Below, in pieces: positions 17,203-26,603 of a stretch of 64,000 bases of DNA (position 1 is the stretch's first letter; each line of letters starts with the position of its first letter). The stretch is from Azospirillum sp. TSH100 (lineage in GTDB: Bacteria; Pseudomonadota; Alphaproteobacteria; Azospirillales; Azospirillaceae). Position numbers and translations under genes: made by a program. Below the pieces are notes generated by a model that was given only the letters and a program-made list of their open reading frames with translations, was not told the DNA's origin and searched no databases. The stretch lies in the NCBI RefSeq assembly GCF_004923295.1, contig NZ_CP039636.1, positions 617,001 to 681,000 of the forward strand, written 5' to 3'.

Positions 17203-17823
17203 ATGCCTGACGCTCAGGCTTTCATGGAGACCGACATGGTTTTGGAGCTTCGAAAGACCGTCCTTTATGTGGAAGACACGCTGATCGAAGGCGGGCGCAA
17301 AGCCGAGAAGCCCTTCACGCTGATCGCGGCGGCGGCCGTTCTGAAGAACCCATGGGCCGGTCGCGGGTACGTTGAAGATCTGAAGCCGGAAATCCATGCG
17401 ATCGCCCCGGTGCTGGGCGAGCTCCTGACGGCACAGATTCTGAAGGCGGCCGGCGGCGGCGAGGCGGTGGAAGGCTATGGCAAGGCGGCGGTCGTCGGCA
17501 CGTCGGGCGAACTGGAGCACGCCTCGGCCCTGATCCACACCCTACGGTTCGGCAACCACTACCGTAACGCCGTCGGGGCGAAGAGCTATCTCAGCTTCAC
17601 CAACACGCGGGGCGGCGCCAACTGCCCGGTCGTCATTCCGCTGATGCACAAGTATGACGAGGGGATGCGCTCGCACTACCTGACCATTCAGTTCTCGATC
17701 CTCGACGCTCCGGCCCCCGACGAGGTGGTGGTGGCGCTCGGCGCATCGATCGGCGGCCGTCCGCATCACCGGATCGGTGACCGCTATCAGGACCTCAAGG
17801 ATCTCGGCGGCACCAATGCCTGA
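17203..17823 (+). CDS. AA_synth (DUF1185) family protein
   Basis: A 206-residue protein of the so-called amino acid synthesis family, with conserved stretches EKPFTLIAAAAVLKNPWAGRG, GKAAVVGTSGELEHASALIHT and GGRPHHRIGDRY. Its biochemical function is not established; relatives occur with flavin-dependent catabolic genes. GAGGAT lies just before the ATG, and a GntR-type site ends 17 bp upstream. The stop overlaps the start of the hydrolase. Confidence 0.8.
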   Translation: MPDAQAFMETDMVLELRKTVLYVEDTLIEGGRKAEKPFTLIAAAAVLKNPWAGRGYVEDLKPEIHAIAPVLGELLTAQILKAAGGGEAVEGYGKAAVVGTSGELEHASALIHTLRFGNHYRNAVGAKSYLSFTNTRGGANCPVVIPLMHKYDEGMRSHYLTIQFSILDAPAPDEVVVALGASIGGRPHHRIGDRYQDLKDLGGTNA

Positions 17824-18685
17824 CCCGGGTCGGGAGAGGGGGACCGTCGCGACGGCGGCCCCCATGGCGGCGAACTCCCCGATGGCCGGAGTGACCGCCT
17901 ACCGCGACGTTTGGCAGGGGGATGGGCAGGGGGAAGGGCGGGGTGCACCCCTGGTCTTCATCCACGGAGTCGGCCTGTGCAAGGAGGTGTGGGAGCCTCA
18001 GATCGCCGCCTTCGCCGGCACCCGCCGGGTCATCGTCTATGATATGCTGGGCCATGGCGCCAGCGGCCTGGAGGCGGTCGACGGCGGGCTGGATGCTTTC
18101 GTCGCCCAGTTGGCCCGGCTGCTCGACGATCTTGGCATCGATGCAGCCGACATCGTCGGCCATTCTATGGGCGCGCTGGTCGCGCTAGGCTTCGCCGTCG
18201 CCCATCCCGAACGGGTCCGCCGGCTGGTCGCGCTGAACGCCGTCTATGACCGCACCGACGAACAGCGAACCGCCGTGCTCGCCCGCGCCGCCGAGATCGA
18301 CCGGGTCGGTCCGCACAGCGCCGCCGATCGGGCGCTCGGCCGCTGGTTCGGCGATGCGCCGGCTCCCGATCTGGTTCCGAAGGTCGAAATGGTGCGGGAT
18401 TGGCTGGAGAACGCCGATCCGGTCGGCTACGCCCGCGCCTACCGCATCTTCGCATCGGGCGATCGTGCCCATGTCGGGCGGCTCGCCACACTGACCATGC
18501 CCGTCCTCTATCTGACGGGCGATCTCGACCTGAATTCATCCCCTGCCATGTCGCGACGCATGGCGATGGAAACGCCGAACGGACACGCGCTCTCGCTGTC
18601 CGACGAACGTCACATGATGGCGCTGGTGTCGCCGGATCGGGTCAACGCCGTGCTGCGCGATTTCCTCGACGCCGCCGCGGTCTGA
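17816..18685 (+). CDS. Alpha/beta hydrolase
   Basis: A 289-residue alpha/beta hydrolase: oxyanion region FIHGVGLCKEVW, nucleophile elbow DIVGHSMGALVALGFA, acid in LTGDLDLNSSP and histidine in DERHMMALVSP. The size and motifs resemble enol-lactonases and RutD-like hydrolases. The ATG at 17816 overlaps the preceding stop codon. In this operon it should hydrolyse an ester, lactone or amide intermediate formed by the flavin monooxygenase. The substrate is unknown. Confidence 0.85.
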   Translation: MPDPGRERGTVATAAPMAANSPMAGVTAYRDVWQGDGQGEGRGAPLVFIHGVGLCKEVWEPQIAAFAGTRRVIVYDMLGHGASGLEAVDGGLDAFVAQLARLLDDLGIDAADIVGHSMGALVALGFAVAHPERVRRLVALNAVYDRTDEQRTAVLARAAEIDRVGPHSAADRALGRWFGDAPAPDLVPKVEMVRDWLENADPVGYARAYRIFASGDRAHVGRLATLTMPVLYLTGDLDLNSSPAMSRRMAMETPNGHALSLSDERHMMALVSPDRVNAVLRDFLDAAAV

Positions 18686-18746
18686 CCAAGCGAAAAGCCC
18701 GACACGCATTGAGGCGCCCAACACGCCAGAGGAGGACAGCCTGCCC

Positions 18747-19676
18747 ATGGACAGCATCGACGTTCGCGAACTGCGCAATGTGCTCGGCGCCTTCGCCACC
18801 GGCGTGACGGTCGTCACCACCATCGACGGTGAGGGCCAGCCGCGTGGTTTCACTGCGAACTCCTTCACCTCCGTGTCGCTGGACCCGCCGCTGGTGCTGG
18901 TCTGCCTCGCCAAGACCGCCGCGACCCGGCCCGTGTTCGAGGCCGCGGCCGGATACGCCGTCAATATCCTGGCGGAAGACCAGCGCGACGTGTCGCGGAC
19001 CTTCGCGTCCAAGGTCGAGGACCGGTTCGCGACGGTGGATTGGCGGCCCGGCCCGGCCGGGAACCCGGTCTTCGCCGGAACCTCCGCCTGGCTCGACTGC
19101 TCGATGCACCAGACGGTGGATGCCGGCGACCATGTGATCCTGATCGGCCGTGTGCGCGGCTGCGGCCATGCCCCCGTGAACCCGCTTGGCTATTGCCGGG
19201 GCGCCTATGTCACCTTCGGCCTTGAGCAGAAGGCGATGGAGGCGCGTGGCCGGCAGACGCTGGTGGGCGCGATCCTGGAACGGGACGGTGAAATCCTGCT
19301 GGTCGAGACCGCCAATGGCGGTTTCGCCCTGCCGACCGCCGAGACGCTGGGCAAGCCGGGCCGTTCCGACGGGCTGCTGCATCGGCTGGCGGGGCTGGGC
19401 GCCGCCGCCGATCTCAGTTTCCTGTTCGCCGTCTTCGACGAGGACAATGACCGCCGGGTATCGATCTATTACCGCGGCAAGCTGCTGGACGGGCCGTCGA
19501 TGGGGCAGGGGGCGCGACTGGTTGCCTTCGACGGGATCCCCTGGGCGACGCTGCCCAGCGACGCGGTGCGCAGCATGCTGCAACGCTATGTCGCCGAACG
19601 GCGCGAGGACGAGTTCGGCGTCTATGTCGGGGACGAGGTGTCGGGAACCGTCCAACCCCTGTCGCGCGCCGTCTGA
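18747..19676 (+). CDS. Flavin reductase fused to a degenerate Nudix-like domain
   Basis: A 309-residue protein. Residues 1-165 form an FMN-binding flavin reductase (FATGVTVVTTIDGEGQPRGF, FTSVSLDPPLVLVCLAKTA, LGYCRGAYVTFGLE), the partner expected for the two-component monooxygenase encoded next. Residues about 172-300 resemble a Nudix hydrolase (VGAILERDGEILLVETANGG, FALPT), but the catalytic REXXEE helix is not visible, so this part is probably a binding or allosteric domain. A GGAGG-like site lies about 12 nt before the ATG. Confidence 0.75.
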   Translation: MDSIDVRELRNVLGAFATGVTVVTTIDGEGQPRGFTANSFTSVSLDPPLVLVCLAKTAATRPVFEAAAGYAVNILAEDQRDVSRTFASKVEDRFATVDWRPGPAGNPVFAGTSAWLDCSMHQTVDAGDHVILIGRVRGCGHAPVNPLGYCRGAYVTFGLEQKAMEARGRQTLVGAILERDGEILLVETANGGFALPTAETLGKPGRSDGLLHRLAGLGAAADLSFLFAVFDEDNDRRVSIYYRGKLLDGPSMGQGARLVAFDGIPWATLPSDAVRSMLQRYVAERREDEFGVYVGDEVSGTVQPLSRAV

Positions 19677-19724
19677 CCGAGACCGAAGAACGCGCCAAAC
19701 ACCATCCGAACAGCGAGAGCCGAT

Positions 19725-20759
19725 ATGAAATTCTCTCTCTTCCTCCATATGGAGCGGAACGACACCGCCAAGTCATACAGCCAGCTCTTCGACGAGCTGA
19801 CGGAGCTGGTCCAGATCGCCGAGGAGGGGGGATTCGAGACCGCCTGGATCGGCGAGCATCACGGGATGCAGTTCACCATCGCGCCCAACCCCTTCATCAA
19901 CATCGCCTATCTCGGCGCCAGGACCAGCCGGATCCGGCTGGGGACCGGCACGGTGATCGCGCCGTTCTGGCATCCGATCAAGCTGGCCGGCGAGGCGGCA
20001 CTGGCCGACATCGCCACCGGCGGCCGGCTGGATGTCGGCATCGCGCGTGGCGCCTACTCCTTTGAATATGAGCGGCTGATGCCGGGCCTGGACGCCTGGG
20101 GCGCCGGCCAGCGCCTGCGCGAACTGGTGCCGACCGTCCGCAAGCTCTGGGAAGGCGATTACGCCCATGAGGGCGAATTCTGGTCCTTCCCATCGACCAC
20201 CTCGGCGCCCGGACCGGTGCAGAGCTATCCGCCGCTGTGGATCGCCGCGCGCGACCCCAATTCGCATGATTTCGCGGTGTCCAACGGCTGCAACGTGCAG
20301 GTCACGCCGCTGGCGTCGGGCGATGGCGAGGTCGCCAGCCTGATGGAGCGCTTCAACACCGCCTGTGCGGCGCATCCGGAGATCCCGCGCCCGCAGATCA
20401 TGCTGTTGCAGCACACCTTCGTCGCCGACTCCGCCGAGGAGACCGAGCGGCTGTCGCGCGATCTGAGCGACTTCTATTGCGCCTTCGGTGCCTGGTTCAA
20501 GAACCAGCGGCCGATCCGCCAGGGCTTCATCGAACCGCTGACCGCCGAGGAAAAGGCGGAGATGCCGATGTACTCGCCGCAGAACATGCGGGAGAAGCTG
20601 GTCATCGGCCAGCCCAATGAAGTGATCGCGCGCCTGTCCGGCTACAAGGCGCTGGGCTATGATCAATACAGCATGTGGATCGACTCCGGCATCAGCCATG
20701 AGCGCAAGAAGAAATCCCTGGAGCTCTTCATCCGCAACGTGATGCCTGCTTTCGCGTAA
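19725..20759 (+). CDS. Luciferase-like (LLM class) flavin-dependent monooxygenase
   Basis: A 344-residue TIM-barrel oxygenase of the bacterial luciferase family: GGFETAWIGEHHG, RIRLGTGTVIAPFWHPIKLA, GRLDVGIARGAYSFEYERL and the C-terminal VIGQPNEVIARLSGYKALG. It uses reduced flavin from the preceding reductase and oxygen to hydroxylate or cleave C-N or C-S bonds. Relatives act on chelators, pyrimidines and sulfonates. The polyamine-type importer in the same operon suggests a nitrogenous or charged substrate, but this is inference. Confidence 0.85.
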   Translation: MKFSLFLHMERNDTAKSYSQLFDELTELVQIAEEGGFETAWIGEHHGMQFTIAPNPFINIAYLGARTSRIRLGTGTVIAPFWHPIKLAGEAALADIATGGRLDVGIARGAYSFEYERLMPGLDAWGAGQRLRELVPTVRKLWEGDYAHEGEFWSFPSTTSAPGPVQSYPPLWIAARDPNSHDFAVSNGCNVQVTPLASGDGEVASLMERFNTACAAHPEIPRPQIMLLQHTFVADSAEETERLSRDLSDFYCAFGAWFKNQRPIRQGFIEPLTAEEKAEMPMYSPQNMREKLVIGQPNEVIARLSGYKALGYDQYSMWIDSGISHERKKKSLELFIRNVMPAFA

Positions 20760-20781
20760 GGCAACTTCTAGGGGAAAGACC

Positions 20782-22281
20782 ATGCCGCTGCCGCGTTTCC
20801 AAGCCTACATCGACGGCGTGTTCGAACCGGGCGAGGCGACCTTCGACAGCATCGATCCGTCTACGGGATCCGCTTGGGCCGTGATGCCGGCGGCGACGGC
20901 GGCGGAGGTCGACCGCGCGGTCCGCGCCGCCCACCGCGCCCTGACCGATCCGGCCTGGGCCGGTCTGACCGCGTCGGCGCGTGGTACGCTTCTCAACCGG
21001 CTGGGCGATCTGGTGGCCGAACACAGCGGCCGTCTCGCCGAGCTGGAGACCCGCGATACCGGCAAGATCATCCGGGAGACCAGCGCGCAGATCGGCTACG
21101 TCGCCCAGTATTACCGCTATTACGGCGGGCTGGCCGACAAGGTGGAGGGGGCGTATCTGCCGGTCGACAAGGCCGACATGGAAGCCTTCCTGCGCCGCGA
21201 GCCGATCGGCGTCGTCGCCGCCGTGGTGCCGTGGAATTCGCAGCTGTTCCTCTCCGCCGTGAAGCTGGGGCCGGCGCTGGCCGCCGGTTGCACGGTGGTG
21301 CTGAAGGCGTCCGAGGATGGCCCGGCGCCCCTGCTTGAATTCGCCCGGCTGGTGGAGCAGGCCGGCTTTCCGAAGGGCGTGGTCAACATCGTCACCGGTT
21401 TCGGCGACGAATGCGGCCGGACGCTGACCAGCCATCCGCTGGTCTCGCGCGTCGCCTTCACCGGCGGGCCGGCCACCGCGCGCCATGTGGTACGCAACAC
21501 GGCGGCGAATCTCGCCTACACCACGCTGGAACTGGGCGGCAAATCGCCGGTCGTCGTCTTCGACGACGCCAATCTGGAGAGTGCGGCGAATGCCGTGGTG
21601 GCAGGCGTCTTCGCCGCTTCCGGGCAGAGCTGCGTCGCCGGCTCGCGCCTGCTGGTGGAGCGCACGGTTCATACCCGTCTGCTCGACGTGCTGACGCGCA
21701 AGGCCAAGGCGATCCGCATCGGCGATCCACAGGACCGTGCCACCGAGATGGGGCCGCTGGCGACCGCGCGGCAGATCGCGCATATCGAGGACGTGGTGGC
21801 CCGCAGTCTGGAGGCCGGAGCCCGGTTGGTCACCGGCGGGCGGCGGCCCGAGGGATTAGACGGGGGGCCGGATGGCGTCCTGGGCGATGGCTTCTACTAT
21901 GAGCCGACCATCCTGGCCTGCGCCGACCAGAGCGTCGCCTGCGTGCGGGAGGAGCTGTTCGGCCCGGTCCTCAGCGTCATTCCCTTCGATGGGGAGGAGG
22001 ACGCGGTGGCCAAGGCCAACGACAGCGAGTTCGGTCTGGCGTCCGGCGTCTTCACCAACAACCTGACCCGCGCCCACCGGATGATCCGGCGCATCCGGGC
22101 CGGCGTGGTCTGGGTCAACACCTACCGCGCCGTGTCGCCGATCGTGCCGTTCGGCGGCTATGGCCTGAGCGGCCTGGGGCGGGAGGGCGGTCTGGAGGCG
22201 GTGCTGGATTACACCCGCACCAAGTCGGTGTGGATCCGCACCTCCGACGAGCCGATCGCCGATCCCTTCGTGATGCGCTGA
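20782..22281 (+). CDS. Aldehyde dehydrogenase
   Basis: A 499-residue NAD(P)-dependent aldehyde dehydrogenase with VVPWNSQLFL, LELGGKSPVVVFDDANLESA and catalytic Cys in SGQSCVAGSRLLV. The C-terminal FGGYGLSGLGREGG is also present. AGGGGAAAG precedes the ATG. It should oxidise an aldehyde released by the monooxygenase or hydrolase of this operon to the acid. It differs from the vanillin-type enzyme near the window start in the C-terminal signature. Confidence 0.9.
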   Translation: MPLPRFQAYIDGVFEPGEATFDSIDPSTGSAWAVMPAATAAEVDRAVRAAHRALTDPAWAGLTASARGTLLNRLGDLVAEHSGRLAELETRDTGKIIRETSAQIGYVAQYYRYYGGLADKVEGAYLPVDKADMEAFLRREPIGVVAAVVPWNSQLFLSAVKLGPALAAGCTVVLKASEDGPAPLLEFARLVEQAGFPKGVVNIVTGFGDECGRTLTSHPLVSRVAFTGGPATARHVVRNTAANLAYTTLELGGKSPVVVFDDANLESAANAVVAGVFAASGQSCVAGSRLLVERTVHTRLLDVLTRKAKAIRIGDPQDRATEMGPLATARQIAHIEDVVARSLEAGARLVTGGRRPEGLDGGPDGVLGDGFYYEPTILACADQSVACVREELFGPVLSVIPFDGEEDAVAKANDSEFGLASGVFTNNLTRAHRMIRRIRAGVVWVNTYRAVSPIVPFGGYGLSGLGREGGLEAVLDYTRTKSVWIRTSDEPIADPFVMR

Positions 22282-22292
22282 GGAGAGCGGCG

Positions 22293-22607
22293 ATGATCTA
22301 CGAGATGCGGACCTACCGGCTTAAGACGGGGACGGTTCCGGCCTATCTGAAACTGGTCGAGGACGAGGGAATCGTGATCCAGCGGGGCCATCTTGGCACG
22401 CTGGTCGGCTATTTCTTCTCGGAAATCGGCCGGCTCAACGAGATCGTGCACATCTGGGCCTATGCCGACCTCAACGATCGCGAGGCCCGGCGCGCCGCCC
22501 TAGCGGCTGATCCGACCTGGCAGACCTTCCTGCCCAAGATCCAGGCGCTGATCGAGGAGATGGAGAACAAGATACTGAAGGCGGCGCCGTTCTCGCCGCC
22601 GCGCTGA
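22293..22607 (+). CDS. NIPSNAP family protein
   Basis: A 104-residue ferredoxin-like-fold protein opening with MIYEMRTYRLKTGTVPAYLK and containing GYFFSEIGRLNEIVHIWAYADLNDR, the typical NIPSNAP signature. Its function is unknown, though members are frequent in catabolic operons and may bind intermediates. AGGAGAG precedes the ATG, 11 bp after the ALDH stop. Confidence 0.85.
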   Translation: MIYEMRTYRLKTGTVPAYLKLVEDEGIVIQRGHLGTLVGYFFSEIGRLNEIVHIWAYADLNDREARRAALAADPTWQTFLPKIQALIEEMENKILKAAPFSPPR

Positions 22608-22682
22608 CCCGCTAGCGTCCGAAAGTCCGGTCGAGCGGCCGGAAACACCGGTGCCGATCATCGAAAACAGGGAGGAAAAGAG

Positions 22683-23699
22683 ATGAGCAAGCTTTTGTCC
22701 GTGGGCGCTCTGTTCGGCGCCGCCATTCTGTGGTCCACACCGCTGCTCGCCAAGGACATGGTGTTCACCAGCTGGGGCGGCACCACCCAGGACGCCCAGA
22801 AGGAAGCCTGGGCCAAGCCATTCGCCAAGCAGTCCGGCATCAACGTGTTGCAGGACGGCCCGACCGACTACGGCAAGCTGAAGGCGATGGTCGAGAGCGG
22901 CAAGCCGGCCTGGACCGTGGTCGATGTCGAGAACGACTTCGCCGTCAAGGCGGGCAAGGACGGGCTGCTGGAGCCGCTGGATTTCTCCATCATCGACAAG
23001 AGCAAGCTCGACCCGCGGTTCGTCACCCCCTATTCGGTCGGCAGCTTCTATTACTCCTTCGCGCTCGGCTACAACCGTGACCAGTTCAGGAAGAAGACGC
23101 CCAAGAGCTGGAGCGACCTGTTCGACCTGAGCAGCTTCCCCGGCAAGCGCACCCTGTACAAATGGTCGGCGCCGGGAGTGCTGGAACTGGCGCTGCTGGC
23201 CGACGGCGTGGCGCCCGACAAGCTCTATCCGCTCGATCTCGACCGCGCCTTCAAGAAGCTCGACACCATCAAGCCGCAGATCATCTGGTGGTCGGGCGGG
23301 GCGCAGTCGCAGCAGCTGCTGGCCTCGGGCGAGGCGCCGATCGGCATGTTCTGGAACGGCCGTATCGACGCCATCCGGCGCTCCGGCGTCGATGTCGGGA
23401 TTTCCTGGGACCAGAACCTGACGGCGGCGGACGCGCTGGTCGTGCCCAAGGGGACGGTCGACAAGGAAGCGGCGATGAAGTTCATCGCCTTCGCCACCAG
23501 CGCCCAGGCCCAGGCCGACTTCGCCCTGCTGACCGGCTACGCCCCGACCAACACCGGGTCGAAGGAGTTGCTGAAGCCCGATGTGCGGGCGACCCTGCCC
23601 GACGAACACACCCAGGGCCAGATCAACCTGGACATGGCCTATTGGGCGGAACACCGCGATGAGATCGCCAAGCGCTGGTACGACTGGCAAGGCAAGTAA
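22683..23699 (+). CDS. ABC transporter substrate-binding protein, polyamine (PotD/PotF) type
   Basis: A 338-residue periplasmic binding protein with a signal peptide ending at LLAKD (about residue 23). Family stretches include VFTSWGGTTQDAQKEAWAKPF, YGKLKAMVESGKPAWTVVDVE and SFYYSFALGYNRD. GGGAGGAAAAG precedes the ATG. The family binds spermidine, putrescine and other small cationic or acidic molecules. The binding-site acids were not verified, so the ligand is open; it belongs to the importer with the next three genes. Confidence 0.85.
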   Translation: MSKLLSVGALFGAAILWSTPLLAKDMVFTSWGGTTQDAQKEAWAKPFAKQSGINVLQDGPTDYGKLKAMVESGKPAWTVVDVENDFAVKAGKDGLLEPLDFSIIDKSKLDPRFVTPYSVGSFYYSFALGYNRDQFRKKTPKSWSDLFDLSSFPGKRTLYKWSAPGVLELALLADGVAPDKLYPLDLDRAFKKLDTIKPQIIWWSGGAQSQQLLASGEAPIGMFWNGRIDAIRRSGVDVGISWDQNLTAADALVVPKGTVDKEAAMKFIAFATSAQAQADFALLTGYAPTNTGSKELLKPDVRATLPDEHTQGQINLDMAYWAEHRDEIAKRWYDWQGK

Positions 23700-23834
23700 C
23701 GCGTTGCGCCAACCGTGGGAAATGTGGCGTGGGGCTGGAGGCCGGCATGTCCGGCTTTCCGGTTCCCCCGCCCGATGCAAGCCGGCCGGATGCGGCCGGT
23801 CAGGGTGCGTGTTCGGCCAGACGAGGAATTCGGT

Positions 23835-24710
23835 ATGACCTCAGTGTCCATCGTGGAACGTGGCGGCGGCCCTCCCCAGCGCCGACGACGCAGCGGCGGC
23901 GGCTTCTCCTATGTCCTGCCGGCGCTCGTCCTGCTGTCGCTCGTGTTCGTCCTGCCGGTTCTGCTCCTGCTGCTGCGCAGCGTCACGGAGCCGACGCTCG
24001 GGTTGCAGAATTACGCCGAGCTGGTGGAATCGGCAACCTATGGCCGCGTCTTCCTCAACACCTTCCTGGTGTCGGCGGTGGTGACGGCGATCACGGTCGT
24101 GATCGGCTATCCCATCGCCTGGCTTCTGGTGATTCTGCCCCGGCGCTGGGCCGACCTGCTGTTCGGGATCATCATCCTGTCGATGTGGACCAACCTGCTG
24201 GCCCGAACCTATGCCTGGATGGTGCTGTTGCAGCGGACCGGTGTCATCAACAAGACGCTGATCGGGCTGGGCATCATCGACGAGCCGCTGACGCTGGTGA
24301 ACAATCTGGTCGGTGTCACCATCGGCATGACCTACATTATGCTGCCCTTCATCATCCTGCCGCTGGTGACGACGATGCGCGGGATCGAGCCGGATCTGCT
24401 GCGTGCGGCGGCGTTGTGCGGGGCCGGGCGGCTGGACGCCTTCCGCCGCGTGCTGCTGCCGCTGTCGCTGCCGGGCATCGCGGCGGGCGGGCTGATGACC
24501 TTCGTGATGTCGCTCGGCTATTTCGTCACGCCGTCGCTGCTCGGCGGCACCTCGAACATGATGGCGGCTGAACTGATCGCCCAGCTGATCCAGTCGCTGC
24601 TGAACTGGGGCATGGGCGGAGCGGCGGCCTTCGCGCTTCTGGTCCTGACCCTGGCGCTCTACGCGCTGCAACTGCGGCTGTTCCGGCGCGCGCAAGCGGG
24701 GAGGGCGTGA
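23835..24710 (+). CDS. ABC transporter permease, PotB type
   Basis: A 291-residue inner-membrane permease with six hydrophobic segments and the coupling EAA-like loop DLLRAAALCGAGRLDAFRRVLLPLSLPGI. The opening after an Arg-rich stretch (YVLPALVLLSLVFVLPVLLLLL) is typical of PotB/PotH. The ATG at 23835 follows GAGGAATTC; the open frame upstream to 23715 has no support. It ends one base before the second permease. Confidence 0.9.
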   Translation: MTSVSIVERGGGPPQRRRRSGGGFSYVLPALVLLSLVFVLPVLLLLLRSVTEPTLGLQNYAELVESATYGRVFLNTFLVSAVVTAITVVIGYPIAWLLVILPRRWADLLFGIIILSMWTNLLARTYAWMVLLQRTGVINKTLIGLGIIDEPLTLVNNLVGVTIGMTYIMLPFIILPLVTTMRGIEPDLLRAAALCGAGRLDAFRRVLLPLSLPGIAAGGLMTFVMSLGYFVTPSLLGGTSNMMAAELIAQLIQSLLNWGMGGAAAFALLVLTLALYALQLRLFRRAQAGRA

Positions 24711-24711
24711 C

Positions 24712-25509
24712 ATGTTGCTGGATTTCCACCGGTTGGGCGGGCTGAAATGGGTGCTGGTCGGCATCGGCCTGTTCGTCGCCGCCTTCCTGCTGCTGCCGAT
24801 CCTGTTCACGGTCGCGCTGTCCTTCGGCTCCTCGCAATGGCTGGTCTTCCCGCCGCCGTCCTGGACGCTGCGCTGGTACGAGGATCTGTTCGCCGATCCG
24901 CGCTGGATCGACTCCACCCTGACCAGCCTGCAATGCGCGGTTCTGGTGACGATCCTGTCGGTCGGCCTCGGCCTGCTGGCCAGCTTCGGGCTGGTGCGCG
25001 GCAGCTTTCCGGGGCGCGAGGCGGTGCGGGCGATGTTCCTGATGCCGATGATCATGCCGGTGATTGTGGTGGCGGTGGCGCTCTACGCCTTCTTCCTGCG
25101 CATCGGTCTCGGCGGCACCCTGGTCGGCTTCGTCCTGGCCCACACGGTCATTGCGCTGCCGCTGGCGATCACCTCGATCTGCAACGCGCTTGAGCGGTTC
25201 GACAAGGCCATCGAGGATGCCGCCATCCTGTGCGGGGCCAATCCGTGGGAGGCCAAGCTGCGCATCACCATCCCGGCGATCCGCGAGGGCCTGTTCGGCG
25301 CCGCCGTCTTCGCCTTCCTCACGTCGTGGGATGAGGTGGTGATTGCCATCTTCATGGCCAGCCCGACCTTGCAGACGCTGCCCGTCCATATCTGGGGAAC
25401 GTTGCGCCAGGATCTGACCCCGGTGGTCGCGGCGGCCTCCACCCTGCTTCTTCTGTTCACGCTGGCGCTTATGGTGGTCGCCGCCTGGTTCCGTGGGAGA
25501 ACGAAATGA
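24712..25509 (+). CDS. ABC transporter permease, PotC type
   Basis: A 265-residue inner-membrane permease with six predicted segments and the EAA-type loop AIEDAAILCGANPWEAKLRITIPAI, which contacts the ATPase. WLVFPPPSWTLRWYEDLF after the first helix is characteristic of PotC/PotI. It overlaps the ATPase gene by 4 bp (ATGA). Confidence 0.9.
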   Translation: MLLDFHRLGGLKWVLVGIGLFVAAFLLLPILFTVALSFGSSQWLVFPPPSWTLRWYEDLFADPRWIDSTLTSLQCAVLVTILSVGLGLLASFGLVRGSFPGREAVRAMFLMPMIMPVIVVAVALYAFFLRIGLGGTLVGFVLAHTVIALPLAITSICNALERFDKAIEDAAILCGANPWEAKLRITIPAIREGLFGAAVFAFLTSWDEVVIAIFMASPTLQTLPVHIWGTLRQDLTPVVAAASTLLLLFTLALMVVAAWFRGRTK

Positions 25510-26603
25510 TGCCCTTCCTCGACATCCGCAACATCAAGAAGTCCTATGGCGGCACGGTCGCGGTCCAGGACGTGAACCTGACGATCGGGCGCGGCGAGTT
25601 CATCACCTTCCTGGGGCCGTCCGGGTCCGGCAAGAGCACGACGCTCTACGTCATCGCCGGCTTCCTCGACCCGACCGAGGGCGATGTTCTTCTTCAGGGG
25701 AAGTCGATCCTGTCCGTACCCTCGCACAAGCGCAACATTGGCATGGTCTTCCAGCGCTACACCCTGTTTCCGCACCTGACGGTGGCGGAGAATGTGGCCT
25801 TTCCGCTGCGGGTCCGCCGGATGGCGTCGGCCGACATCCAGGCGAAGGTTGCCGAGATGATCCGGCTGGCGCGGCTGGAAAAGGTCCAGGACCGTCTGCC
25901 CAACCAGCTGTCCGGCGGCCAGCAGCAGCGTGTCGCGCTGGCCCGCGCGCTGGTCTACAATCCGCCGGTGCTGCTGATGGACGAGCCGCTGTCGGCGCTG
26001 GACAAGAAGCTGCGCGAGGAAATCCAGTTCGAGATCAAGCGCATCCATCAGGAAACCGGCGTGACCATCCTCTACGTCACCCATGACCAGGAGGAATCGC
26101 TGCGCCTGTCCGACCGGATCGCCGTGTTCAGCCAGGGGCGGATCGACCAGATCGGCACCAGCACCGAACTGTATCAGAACCCGGCCACCCAGTTCGTCGC
26201 CGGCTTCGTCGGCAATTCCGACTTCCTGTCCTGCCGGATCGACCGGGTCGACGGTCATCACGCCCAGATCGTCCTGCCCGACGGCGCCATCGTCGGCGGT
26301 GTCCGCTCCCACGGCAGCGTGAAGGCCGGTGCCGCCGGCACCCTGATGCTGCGGCCCGAGCGCGTCCGCATCCGCGCCTGTACGGGCGATGGCGGCGATG
26401 CCGGCATGGCGGTGACCATCCGCGACATCACCTTCCTCGGCGACAACACCCATTTCTCGGTAGAGACCGACTGGAAGCAGAGCATGGCGATCCGCGTTCC
26501 CTTCGGCCGAACCGGAGCCGAAGGGCTGGCGGTGGGCGGACGGGCGCGCATCGACTGGGTGGCCGAGGACGCGCATGTCTTCGACGGCGCGGCGCAGGCG
26601 TGA
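25506..26603 (+). CDS. ABC transporter ATP-binding protein, PotA/PotG type
   Basis: A 365-residue ATPase: Walker A GPSGSGKST (about residue 38), signature LSGGQQQR, Walker B VLLMDEPLSALD, switch His in YVTHDQEE. A C-terminal TOBE regulatory domain follows (about residues 275-360, TLMLRPERVRIRA). It ends the plus-strand operon. The following bases belong to the neighbouring island on the other strand. Confidence 0.92.
   Translation: MMPFLDIRNIKKSYGGTVAVQDVNLTIGRGEFITFLGPSGSGKSTTLYVIAGFLDPTEGDVLLQGKSILSVPSHKRNIGMVFQRYTLFPHLTVAENVAFPLRVRRMASADIQAKVAEMIRLARLEKVQDRLPNQLSGGQQQRVALARALVYNPPVLLMDEPLSALDKKLREEIQFEIKRIHQETGVTILYVTHDQEESLRLSDRIAVFSQGRIDQIGTSTELYQNPATQFVAGFVGNSDFLSCRIDRVDGHHAQIVLPDGAIVGGVRSHGSVKAGAAGTLMLRPERVRIRACTGDGGDAGMAVTIRDITFLGDNTHFSVETDWKQSMAIRVPFGRTGAEGLAVGGRARIDWVAEDAHVFDGAAQA

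Noticed and set aside
16906-17538. GntR gene extended upstream to 17538
   Set aside because: The extension crosses the operator region and the divergent gene; family length, conserved start and ribosome binding site support 16905.
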